This document shows positions 23,274-35,800 of a stretch of DNA of 64,000 nucleotides, in pieces. Positions within the stretch are counted from its first letter, which is position 1, and the number at the start of each line of letters is the position of its first letter. A program made the position numbers and the translations under genes. The DNA is taken from assembly GCA_008360955.1 (NCBI GenBank), contig LUCM01003962.1:181050-245049 (forward strand), given 5' to 3'. The notes under the pieces were generated by a model. The model did not search any database. It was not told where the DNA came from and saw nothing but the letters and a program-made list of their open reading frames with translations. Source of the stretch: Fasciolopsis buskii. Lineage: Eukaryota; Platyhelminthes; Trematoda; Plagiorchiida; Fasciolidae.

Positions 23274-24302
23274 GAAGATAAACTTGAACGAAACAATTGA
23301 GGCATTCCCGTTGGAGGACATGCAACGTGGCCCGTGTCAGGTCTACAACTTCCCTTTTTCAAGTAGGTTAAGGAACTCAGGATGAACAAAAATGAGTTCG
23401 CTAAATTTTTTTGTCTCCCACCCTTCCGGTTTCATCGTTCTGATCGTGATAACGACACAATCCAGTTCTGGGCAAATGAAACAGTAAGTTCTGATAGATA
23501 AACGTGAGATTCAGCATTGACCGGAGTACCAGGGATTTGAGATTATCCTCAATATGAAGTTTGGATTTCAGACTGGCACGTGACCTAGTGAGAACCGTAA
23601 TCCCAATTTACTTGACTCTATCCGGTAGGTCTTAGTGGACGTGATCAGAGCGTTCCCCACAGTCAAGTCATCAGTCACCCATGGAATGATAATCAGAACA
23701 TTGCATCATATTCAAGCGGACATCGAATTGTCGGACCAAACGTTTTGGTAATTCGAGAGTACGGATGAGGGCTCTGTGAAATGATTAGTCTCCTATTGTA
23801 TGACGAAACAATTTCCTTGCAAGCGGCCATGTGATTACAAGATCATTTCCATATTTCGTGCATGAGTAATTAGTACCGTACTGTTAATTTCCCCTTATAC
23901 TGATATACTCCTTTATTTTACTAGTCGCACAAACCTGTTTATGAATTTGCCAGCGTACATGAACACGGTGAATAGCATTTATCTTCACTGCTGAAACCGT
24001 AGATCATCACTGGGAAATAACCTGTATTGATCCAACAAAAAGAATTCTTTCAACCTTCAAAGATACAGTGATCATGGAACACAAACTAGAACGAAAAGAT
24101 CGTACCACACACGATCAACTATCCTAATAAAGATTTAGAGACACCTACACTAAGATCGTCGGACCACTGAGTCACACGGTTCTAGTCTGTCGGGAAAATG
24201 AAATACAACGAAAACTGCGTGGTGCTAACATCTTGCTTTCATCATTCTTTTCGATCATTTGTGCACAAGTTTCGAAATCGGGTTCTTCTCGGTAATTCAC
24301 AG

Positions 24303-24356
24303 TTAAGAAGTCAGTAAGGTCCCTTTTGGATTTGAATGTCCCGGATTCGAGACCTG
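24303..24356 (+). repeat. tRNA-like SINE fragment
   Basis: The plus strand has ttaagaagtcagtaagg (A-box-like) followed by gtcccggattcgagacc (good B box) at the right spacing. No acceptor stem was found. Confidence 0.45.
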
Positions 24357-26292
24357 TCATCATGGCTTAAAGCCCTCCAATCGGAAGTTACAATTTTCCT
24401 GAAAACATCTTATGACAGAAAGTATAAGCATACAAGATGGAAGAAAAAGAGCAGTTTTGTGCTTCGAGAGATTGAAATGATGAAAATTAGTCCTTAGACC
24501 TTAGATTTCCCGTTTCCTGCCCGTCTACCAGAACTGTCCCCAACAGCCTCATCGGTGTTGATCAAACACCCCGCGCACTGAAAATCACTCCTCTATCCGA
24601 TAAATGAGACATCGATTGATCAGATATTACACAAAAATGATATAAAAGTAAAATAGATAATAATTCAGATGAATTTTAACAATAGATTTGATCAAATGAT
24701 TGATCGAGTGTTGGATTGTTTAAGTTGTGTGACCTATGGAAAATTTAGATCATAGCAATAACGTTGTCAGTCATCCGTTTCCGGAACCAGTATGATCACC
24801 TGCGGGAACAATTGAGTTCGTACTCTATAAATCTGAAAAAAATCTCAACTGAATCATAAGGAATACTTTCGTGCACATATAATGATAATAGTCATAGGTG
24901 GTAGACAGTAACTCGCCTTCGCCCGGCTCCTTACTGCAGCTAACCTAATGAGACCTTATGTGATTGTCCCACCCTCCAAGTTTTAGAACCATGGCTGTCG
25001 GTGTCCTACCTCCGTGTAGTGCCTATGGTTCATCTCCTTCCATTAAAGTCATGCGCGGAACGTCATAAAAATTGCCGGGGAATATCTGAAAATTTTGAGC
25101 AATTTCGAGGATGTGGTTTGCATAAAATCTCTAATTTACGTCAACATGTATTAAGTTGAGGCACGAACTCAAACACATGTGGTACCTTGACAACAAACGG
25201 GAATGCCACAGCTTTTAGGCTTGGTGTGAAAGTCGATTGCGCAACAGACGCGATAAGCTTAAACCGGAAAAACAGGTGTGAAAATACGGGGAGAGCTAAA
25301 CTGAATTTCACATTCTTTTCACACGATATGGTCATAGTAATGGCTAGGGTCACGGCTAGTTGATGCAAATACCCATAGGTTAACTGTTCTGGATTATCAA
25401 GTTTTTTTGTCATAATAAATCTTTCAACTGAGCCCCTAGTACGCACACCAGACTCGGTCAGAATGACGTCAAAACTACTTGTTAAGTTGGCCGGATAGTC
25501 CGCACCCAGGAGACGTTGCGGTGTCGTACTGGAAATTCAGTATTGTGGGTAATGTGTATTCGGTTCTCTCGGTCGATAATCGCATATGATGCAGGAGAAT
25601 GTGTAACATGAATGTGTAATGGACGGAAAGTTGCGGAGCAAGTTGTCCTTTAAGAGCACTAAAGTTGAATGATTTTTTTCTGGGAGAGGGGAGAGCTTAT
25701 ATTTTCCGAATTGATTTCCACTTTATAAATAATGACCACTGAAAAGCCCTGATCAGACTTTTATAAAAGAGAATGAACAGTTAGGAGTAGAGCATGGAAC
25801 GATTCCACAAGCGGTAGATAACTGAATGATTTTGTTTTACAGAAACGTGTCGGGTGACCTCGTTCACCAAAGAGCCATTTGATTTTGCTCGCTTGATTTT
25901 TCCTGCATCCACTTGAATTCTTCCGTCGACATGTACCTTAAAAGTACTCATAGTAGCTGAGGCTCGCGTTGTTCTTATCTTACCTCAGCATAATTCAAAG
26001 CGATCCAAGGAGCCAGATATTGCGGGGACTGGAAATTTATCCACTTCACCGAGCACTCAAATGTGAGTAATTTTGTCTAGCAGCATCAACATTCGAATGG
26101 ACGGTGAAATTGTGGCACTGCTACCATATGAAATCTTAAATAAGACAAACCCTTGCGGTGAAAAATTAGTTTACTTGGCGGCGAAAGGCTGGGTAGTCCG
26201 CATGCTCTTCAGATTATTTGCCAACGTTGTCCTACGTGGTCCTTTGCTCGCCCATAATTCGTCTAACTGACCTTATTTTCTAAAATTTGTAT

Positions 26293-26366
26293 GATATACT
26301 ATGACGCAATATGACGACTACGAATTATTGAAAACGAGCTTGTTCGTCGATCTGATTTCTCGCAAA
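26293..26366 (+). repeat. Old dispersed repeat, copy A
   Basis: The 62 nt from gatatactatgacg to gttcgtcgatctg match 41635-41696 without gaps at about 74%, including the exact block gaaaacgagcttgttcg. No identity to a known element is recognised. Confidence 0.5.
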
Positions 26367-29026
26367 ATACAAATGACCAGTTCTTCACTGACCGTCAAAT
26401 ATGGCTGGAAAATGAATGCTATATCAAACTCAAGCCTAATAACTTGTTATCCAATGAAAGGGGACTCGTGGTGTCATTGTTACCGATCCTCAGTTGATAT
26501 GGTAGCGTAGGAAAAAATGTTACGAGAGTACAAATTTATCAAAAATCTTCCCTATCATGAGCTGATTCACCACAAGACGGGAATTTTTGCAATTATCCAG
26601 TCTGTGCTAGCCAAGCATTTATCTTACGAGCATGTTTTATTTCCCACCGTTTGAGGATAAATTCAATCCACTTCGGAAATGAACGCCGAATTAAATTTCG
26701 GTCAAAGAATCACATTTTTTGGTCATCTCAAGTGGATTGTGTTTGCCCAGATTGCCATCTTCGTGTATTATTTTCATTCACTTCTCCCTTCTACCGCTTG
26801 CACCAACAGTCATCGCCTTTAGCGCGGCCACGTTCGATTTCGTTAAATGATCATCTTTAAATGTAAAAAATAATTTATGGATACTTTAAAGAGATTGGCG
26901 GATCATGCACGACATTCCGATGCCAGTAACTGGTATAAATTAGAGGCCTCGAGAGATGTTTCGCTCACCTGCCGGACTGATAAAGTTGGCTTTCAGAAGT
27001 GTGTAACCGGTACAGTTTGTTTGTATTAAGAAGTAATCACTAGGTAATAAAAGCGCTCTCAGTATTTCATCCGTGCGCCGGACTGAATTTCATACGATTG
27101 ACTACCCGTATTTCTTGTCATCAGACGGGAAAATTTAGCAGGGTGATCCAGCGCAAATTGCCAGAAACTGCGTCAGGAAATACTTCAAGAATTCGATACA
27201 GTAGGTGCAAATCGCTCTTTTTCTCCCCGTACCATTTACTTAATCCCGCATTTATCTAGGCAGTGAGCAGGATACTAGTGCTTGGGCAATCCGGGGACAG
27301 ATTGTGCCCAAACAATAATTAAGGGACTTGGTACATGGTGAATCGCTGCCTCCGGCTTTTTACCACATCTGACTTATTGATAACGTTTATGGGCCCATCG
27401 TACTACAATTTTCAGGATACCTGGTCCCCTCTACTTGCAAGTGTAATAAGCACTAGCTGCTATGGAGTGTGTACCTGGCATTATACCCATGCTTAAAACT
27501 TTACAAAAAAGCGTGCTTTTAATTGACGGTCTCTTTTGCGGATGATGACCGAAAGCCTAAACGAGTACGATTACTGGAGCACCCAGGGAATTCCAGTGTT
27601 AATGAAGATAGGGCAGTCACATGTCGTCACGAAGTTGACCTCATTTGTGATAAATGTTGAAAAACAATGAAATGCTCATCTATCAAGAAAAAGATCATTA
27701 TAAGGATTACTTGTTGGCGAATCTTGTTGGTAGAGAATTTCCTTTGCCTCACCAATCCCAATCAGCTTGGTTCATCCCGGTTATTTGAGAGAGTACGGTT
27801 GTTTTGTTTACCTTGTCCATTTGAAGAAACAATATGTCAGAATGTTCTGCAGATAATACTATATTCAGCTATTTGGCTATTCCTTCAAAATGAAATGGAG
27901 TTATGCTTTGCCGAGTTGAACGATGCAACACTGTTTGCGAATTGTCTTCTCGGTGTCAGAATTGTCAAAGAAGGTTTCACTCGGGACTTCATACAAACAG
28001 AATGTCGTGCAAATTGTTCCCGATCACTAATGCCTGTGGTCAAACGCTAGCATTAAAATCCAGCAGTTCGTGGTTCGCATCTTCAGTAGTTTTCGGTTTT
28101 ACTCAGATACTTTTTTTGTTGTTGTTGGAAAGAATTAACGCAACAACTTGTTCAGCATAGATCCATTTCTATAGACATCAATGAAAGAAAACGACCATGA
28201 AAGGTCAGTGGAAGAACAATGCAACCACTGTACTCCAAGTATTCAGAGCATCTATTTTTGCAGTTAAACATTAGTCAACTCGCTTATTTCACAAACGTTT
28301 TTGCTACTCAGGAACAGTTCATGAACTCAAGAATGCAATAGGATATTAGTGATGCGTGACGACATTTGACTTGTAACAATAAAGAGCAACGTGTTTTCGT
28401 CCTGCCCGAATTAGTAGTTAGATTGTGAATCAACAGCTACGCTAATTGGACCTTAGGAGTTTCCAGTTAGTTTATAACCATTCGTTGGAAAGCGGAAATT
28501 CAAATGATACAGCGCATCATTGCCAACTTTATTTGGATTGAAAACAAATCAAGACAAGCAAAACGATCATTTCCCCCCGGGTAAACATTTCGCTCATAGA
28601 AGAAATAGTGTTTCAGGTTCTTCGGTTTGGTTCCTTACACCATTTAATGTAACATTTTCTCAGAGCAAAGTGCACCATACTCGAATCAGCTTTGCAGAAT
28701 CCAAACGTCAATTTAAAAAAAATTCACATGATCAGTTGATGGATCAATACCTCTCAAACAATCCCGCATTCATGGTTAATGGCTGATGATCCAGGGTGTA
28801 CCAATTTTTTTTGAAAATGTAGAGGAATTTTACGCATTTAACATTATCAGAAAGTCAATAAGCCGATAACCTAATGACCATGATGTTCGACCTCTAATGC
28901 TTCGTTTCTTAGATTGCTTCCCAGTTTGATCGCGATGGGAATACACCGTTGATGATGGCAAACAATGATGAAATATATGGACACTGCTACCGTGGTTCCG
29001 TGTAATAAGTTGGATGTTGACAATTC

Positions 29027-29064
29027 ATATACATATATATATATTTATGTATATATATATATAT
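29027..29064. repeat. (TA)n microsatellite
   Basis: Interrupted TA tract. Confidence 0.85.
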
Positions 29065-30112
29065 TGCAAGCTTCAAAAGTTGTGCCTCAGCATCGGTAAC
29101 AAAATGTCATGGAAGTGAGTTACTAGTGGGGACAAATAAGCAGATGAAAATGACCAAAACATCCGTATTTTTTCATTTTCAAGGTCCACATTTTGGTACC
29201 GTTCAGTGCAAGTAGTAGACTTAACGTAATGGTTAAAAACCGAAAGTTTATTTGGATTGGTAGTGCAAAATTTAGGGCGGGGAACATGTGAATAAGATTA
29301 CCGTTACCCGAAATCACGTAAGCGTCACAGGAATGAGCTCACCATTCCTTCGCATATGACGGAAGTTAGGCAAAACTCGTAACAATAAGAATCAAATTAT
29401 GCTATTCATCGCTCTTTGGTCGAACCAAACTCAGACCGAATGCACGAAAGCCTTTGGTCTACTGCCCATTTGCCATTTTCAAGATGTCGGAACTCTCGAT
29501 CGTAGGACTGTTTCGAATCAAATGGGTCGTTACCAGGCAGCCATAGTGTATAAATTAATTTTCCGTCAACTGTTCACAGAATTACCAGAACATCAAAATC
29601 AGTGGAATTCTGGTGAGATAATTACCCATCGAGTTGTCGCGTTTCTTGGTTCACTATCGTTCCGGGGGAAAATTGGTCACGGTGATTAGGATTGTAATCC
29701 ATTTGACCTATCAACGAATTTTCAGGTCATTCAGTCAGACTACCGTTACAGCTCCCCAGTAAGAGAAAGAGTAGAGATTGCCAGTGCACACGTTCCAACA
29801 CCCAGCAGCCTGATAGCGTTTTGTTGTTACCGTGACTAGGCACATCCCCATTTCGATCGGTTCAGCAACCGAAACGATAGTATTGCGCTTACTAATTATC
29901 AGGCACGGATTTTCCTGTGCTCGTGTGTGTGTATCTGTGGCCAGGTTGATCGAAGGATTTCGGCCATCTGGTAAACCAGATATTTCCAGGTTCTCACCAT
30001 GCAATTTTTAGTAAAGCCGATTAAAAATTAGCATTCGCTGCATATTCACGGTGCTTACCAGGCACACATTTGAGATCGTCACGTTTCGACGGCATTACAA
30101 AGCATATTGCCT

Positions 30113-30134
30113 TATATATATATATATATATATA
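30113..30134. repeat. (TA)n microsatellite
   Basis: TA tract of about 22 bp. Confidence 0.9.
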
Positions 30135-32469
30135 ATAGTAACCAGATTTTTTTAACGCATTTAAGTTTGTGGCAAACTAATCATCAGTGCCTTCAAGGGT
30201 ATCGCATAAGACAAAATCGGCTGATCCCTGTCGGCAGTATGGCGGTATGCAAGTCATCGCACTTGAGAATGAATAAGATTCTGATGGAGAACTACACAAA
30301 GCAAACCTTTAGAAGGAGAACGAAGGGAGTTGACGCCGTATCACTACGCACCGATCAACCCGATGAGCACTAAAAGTAGCATTGTAAAGGATCGAACTTG
30401 GTCAAAGTACCGTAAAGCCGCAATAAAATACGATCGGAAATCGCGGGCTTCATGCTCGAGTATCAACCAGATCTAGGGGGTAAGTAGAATATAAGCAGAG
30501 ACGGAAATGGCACTGAAACCGGTGTAAACAAAGTAAAAATATGGGAAATAAATGGCCGGAAATGCAAGCTAGTACGCAGGGGTGCTGTGATCGGAGCCTC
30601 CTGGACGGGACCGAAATGGAACGAAAAGTCGTACGGTTCATGTGTGTTCTAACAGTATAGTGTATACTTGCACGACAAGGTGAATGGGCGGCAAGGGGTG
30701 GGGTGTGATTCTGCTACGGAAAGACTATTTTGAGCATCACTGGGAAGATAAATCGAAACCCCATCACCCAAGCGAAGAAGGAATTTGTGCTAGGAAAATC
30801 TCCGGGGATGTCAATGGTATTTCTACATCACAGTCTGTCGAACACCTAGACTGAAGACGACAGGCTCATAAAGTGCCTAGGGGTTGAGGAAAGTTCGAAA
30901 GATAAACCCAAGTCGTTTTTTATACTTCGAAATTTCCTCAAAATATCGTAACTATTCCTTGCGTTTATGAAATGGATACCAAATCTGGTCACGTTTCACT
31001 TTGTAGATCGGCTTTTATGCATAAATCCGCCCATTTCGTACTTTTGTCTCGTACTGATGACCATTTGTGATATCAACACGGAACTGTTAACAAAAATTCC
31101 TCTAATTTGAACTGCATTTCCCGAATATCATTCTCGTCTCACATTCTTGTCCCTCGTGTGGGATGTGATACATGACCTAGACCTTGTGCGCCGCATAATA
31201 TTTGCAAACCCAGTACCAAGCCCTCTGATAAGTTGACAGAATGGCTTCGCAAACCCCAAAAACTCACTTGTTTCTCAGTGACTCCAACAACTTTATAATC
31301 AACCGTGGTCGGGAGCACCATTGGAGGTCGTGATCACGAACTTATTAGAGCAAAGTTGAACTGCCGAAGATTGTTTGACTGTTACAAAGAAGTACTGAAA
31401 ATGCCTTTCCAAGAGAAACTGGGAAAGACTAAGGGAATGCGGATAGCATGTCTTATGCATCAGAGTGGAAATTTAAAAGTTTGACCAGAAGATATAAAAT
31501 GATGGAAGTTGGATTTCATAGACAGTGGATGAAAAAGTGAGGGAAGATTAAGGAAATACTTTACTTTGCGGTGAACCAGTGTTGTATGAGGAAAGTCTAC
31601 GAGGATATGCATAAGGTATAGTGTGAGTGTAACTCCATATTGGTTTTCCTTCTCAGTAGCATAATTCATTTGTGAATGGATGAACAAAATTTCCTCGGAA
31701 GCACACGACTCGTTTTGTGGTTATTGCCACTCCTCAGATTCGCCTGCCGGGATGAAAATCCGACGACGAATCACTAAGTGATTTTCATCTAATAATCCCG
31801 AATTAAAAACGGTTTTCGGAGGTAGTGACCTAAACTGACGTGTGTTGATGCACGGATAATTTATTTAAAAACTGAATTGAAATAACGATAAGTCAATAAA
31901 CACTAAGGATGAATCAAGCATATATAGAATATTCAGTGCATGTTCATGCCTGATCTTGGGAAATTTATGTTCGTCCAAGAGAGGTGTCCCAGATTCTCAT
32001 GGGCATGAATGAAATGCCTGAAAAACTGTTTCTTGCAACTCGTGTCAGAAAGTAGACCGAATCACCAACTTGTACCACCAATTCGGAATCGATTATTCTG
32101 TTAACTCTGATCACAAGACGCTTCATTTAGGCAACCAGCAGTAGATCAATCAACTATGTGGCTCACGTAGTCTTTAATTTCCTGATGAGGAGATTCGGTG
32201 ATCTGTTGGCCGCTACCATCCCAAAATCACTCATCAGGATTTCTTTGCTGTCCGCCAACGTACAAGCCTATTCGTTGTACGGTTGTTGTATTCTGCTCTC
32301 ACACAAAACGATGTGCAATAGAACAATACATTGGCACACGAGCGAATAGGTTTCGACAATTTTGCAGTAAGGGGTATGCTCAGTCAAATAAGTAACGTAT
32401 ATCGATAAATTTAAGACAAATTTCTTAACACATTTTGCCCCACCTAGAATTTTCCCAAGTCTTTCCAAT

Positions 32470-32493
32470 GTATATATATATATATATATGTAT
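32470..32493. repeat. (TA)n microsatellite inside 1.2 kb repeat copy 2
   Basis: TA tract with a tatg end, longer than the tract in copy 1. Confidence 0.9.
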
Positions 32494-32814
32494 GCATAGG
32501 TTACGCTTACCTACCCCATTTGTGAAGAAGCCAAAAAGAAACTTGATCGGACAGATGTTTTTTCTAGAGGTGACCTACGAGAGCCACATTCAAGTTAACC
32601 AATAAGATGACAGTGTTGGCTATTTAGAAATGTGCCAATCGTTGATGAATTCAGTCGACCAAGGCCGCCGAGAACTAGCTTAAACTTTTATATTTACATA
32701 TTAAATCAACTGTATATTTTGGTAGCAGGAGATTAAGTGTTTTTATGAAACAATTCACCATGTGATGTCATCGGTCAACTCACCATTAAGAAACAATGGA
32801 AGCACTGTAGAACT

Positions 32815-32857
32815 GTTTCATCCTTGTTAGAAATCATCAGCAGTGCACATCCACTGC
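32815..32857 (-). ncRNA. Hammerhead-like core in repeat copy 2
   Basis: Same arrangement as the core at 2420-2462: GCAGTG, loop, CACTGC, CTGATGA, a short helix and GAAAC on the minus strand. Relative to copy 1, one change falls in the stem I loop and one at the stem II position next to CTGATGA (C to T). The stem I helix and both conserved boxes are unchanged. Confidence 0.48.
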
Positions 32858-35800
32858 ACATGAACTGGGATGCAAATCCGGGACGAACGATTTTGAGTCG
32901 AAAGCTTTAGCCATTACGCTACCGGACAGGCTCTGAACGGTTTGTTGAACTTCACCACATGATCATGCTGCATCTATCCGTCACCGATTTGAGAGTCTGA
33001 TGCCAAAGGGTGAGTAATTCACAGTACTACCACAGCTCTTCTGTGAAGTGTGTCCAAAGGGTCCAGGAGCTACTAATAGAGGGAAATGTGTACTCATCGA
33101 TAGTACACGGTAAGTGACAGTGTCACACCAGCGAAAACGGAAAACGACGCAGAACTAGATGAAATACGAGACACATTAATAAGCACACTCTAGTTTGTTG
33201 GAGGAACCTTCAATGCGGCCACTCGAAGTTCTTGGAGAAGGAGATAAGCTAAACATGGTTGGCGCATAGTAACCATCGTCCTTCAATATACAAGATAGGA
33301 CTGGATATGTTCTAAATATATCTCAGTTAATTGAATCTCAATGGCACAAAAGTGACCGAAGTTATAAAGAAAATTAAAAAGCTTTTGGGGGTGCATAGTT
33401 TAGTGGGGAATTCCAACGAGGATTTGTACCGCCCCCCAAAAAAGAAAATGTTTATCGATTCTGACAGTATTTTTAGGCTAGATGACAAGGGAGAGATTTT
33501 CAGAAGCTTTTTCGCATTGTAATAGATTGTGCGACTTTTTAATCAAAATAGGCGGGAAACTAATAGTATCGGTTTGGAAGTAGGTGAAAATGTAATAGAA
33601 TAGGAATACATTTGGCCATGCATATTAGAACCGAGATTTGTCATGAACTGATCCTTTTTAATCAGAATCCTAGCGAGATGTGAATCATCGAACTTGTCGG
33701 GATAAATCAGCCCTAGTTGGTGAATACAAACTATAAAATGATAGGGTATTCTACGTTGGATGGTTGAGTTACGCCAGATTTTTGGCGGGACATTTTTGAC
33801 TACCTTTTTGTACTGATCGACTGCTTGTTTGATAAGTGAGTCAGTTGGGATGGAAAAACAGTTGCTTATCGACTGCGATTGCCTTTTCTACATTATTTGA
33901 AAAGCTTTCAGTTACTATGACGTGACACGAGAAATCCCTTTACTCACGAAGCATGCAAAAGTTGTCCCGTGGGATCAACTTTTGACGCCCAGTATCAAAC
34001 TCATTGCGTCCGCAGGTCTGTAAATCTTTAGAACAATCAAAATGTGGATGGACCATTTGAAATTGAGGCTGATTGTAACACCGATTTTGGGAGCCGGGGG
34101 ACAGTGCTGGTGATCAGAAATCTCGTTGAGGCAGGAAGAATGCGGTGTGAAAATCCAATCAAAGCATCTATAAGCACCAGGTTTCAATACGGAATTGTGA
34201 AGGCAATTTCCGATTAAGAAAGATAACATTCCGAATCAGTAGGAATGTACTGGTTGAAGATGATATCACTAGCCGAATTCAGAATTATTGAGGGTGATAC
34301 ATTGAATAAATCACTAAGAAGAGATACGCAAGAGATAAGAAAAAATGGCACCTTGCAGAATATCGGAGTTGGTTCTATTCGTTGCCAGCTATTTTCCGAT
34401 CTCTTGTTAAACGATCGCAACTCAGTTTCTAGGTCTCTCAAATTTTTATCCTCGCACAGCGGTACATCAAGGCATCTATTCATCGAATTTATTAGGAACT
34501 TCTCGCGTGAATGAGCACTGACTGTTTTCACTTTAAATAAGAAAGCTTACTAAAAAAATATTTTCTCTTCTATCACTCGTTCCAGTCATGAACACATTGA
34601 TGCACGTGCCCGAGTTTGCCGTTGTTCCACCTTTCCCTGTCTGGTCAGACTGAGATTAGATAATTGTTAGTCCATTGGGTCCGATTGGAAAAGTGTTCAC
34701 GCAACCACAAGAGCATTGGAACTGGACAGCCAAAAGACTCATTGAACAAAGTGTCAAAATGAGAGTCCCGTTCACAGTGCATCTATTATGCTTGCGGGAA
34801 AGTATAAAAGAGTGGTTAGGAGGAACCAGGGACAAGCGGAGACGATTTGGTGCGGTCAAAACGGTTAATTTGAGGGCATAGGAAACTGAGGTCGGGTGTA
34901 TGGTAATGCGATAAACTGCTGCTGATATCCCGGAGACCAGGTGGATATGAGGGAACGAATAGGAGATTTGAATGGCGCAATGCGAATACTTGCGTGAACA
35001 GCAGAGGCATTAAAGACTGGAGAGGCCCGACTTCAACTCAGAAAATGTGTATGGCTAAGAGGACATGCAGTGCAGCCGAAGAAAGACTACACTAAATGCT
35101 AGAACTAACCTGCTCTTAGCTGAATTGGTGAATCATTGGAAGAGAATTCCAGATTGAAAGGAGGTGCCAGCTCGATAGCAGTTTTCACAGAAAAAAATTA
35201 CATGATGTGCAGGAGTCGCTTCAGGATTGACATACACAAAGACTGGACCATGCGCCGTGAGCATTAACGTTGTTAGGAGGCAGTGAGTTGAACCGAAGAT
35301 AGATTGGATAGTGGAAACGAAATAGTAAGTGGCTAAGTCCCGCCAGTCAGCGCTTTTCTTCGTACTGTTTCTAGGCCGAAGTGATGACTTATTCTTTGAA
35401 TCGTCGAAGCACCATCTCAGAAGTGCAGGAAATTGAACAGAGTTCCCGCATCAACGGCGAATCATGAAACCCAAACCAAACTACATCAAATCATCGGCAT
35501 TGCTGTCAGCACTCGATGAAATGTGACATGCGTGAAGTCCGCCGGTTTCTTTTCTGTTTGGTGCACACTATACAACTTCAACTGAAGCAACCAACAGGCA
35601 GACTCCATAAAGATGAACGTATGAATGGCGGCACGATGGAATCTATCTCACGCCGATTACCGGAAACTTTAACCCAGCAAAAGCGGATACTGCTTCAGCT
35701 CATCGATTTAGCTGTCTGAGGCAGAATGTTCTTCAAAACAGAGCCTAACAAAACATCAAGGTAATTTGGAATTTGTTACCATTATTTCCCTTTCATCCAG

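Larger units (their letters stand above)
20787..31796. other. Gene-poor stretch with SINE fragments
   Basis: It contains the tRNA-like fragments at 22165 and 24303, the repeat at 26293, and microsatellites. A possible plus-strand exon at 29435-29612 is treated as a finding, not a gene. Confidence 0.45.
31797..32993 (-). repeat. 1.2 kb interspersed repeat, copy 2
   Basis: Second copy of the repeat at 1423-2593, in the same orientation, 30 kb away. It differs by about 21 substitutions, a longer (TA)n tract at 32470-32493, a 15-nt extra stretch after 'ctacccca' near 32519, and a 3-nt insertion near its right end. Both ends stop at the same places as in copy 1, which supports these as real element or duplication boundaries. 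The inverted arm next to copy 1 is absent here. Confidence 0.85.

Noticed and set aside
27667..28160. Cys-rich plus-strand frame (127 and 85 codons)
   Set aside because: Two overlapping frames compete, cysteine spacing fits no domain I know, and no splice structure supports it.
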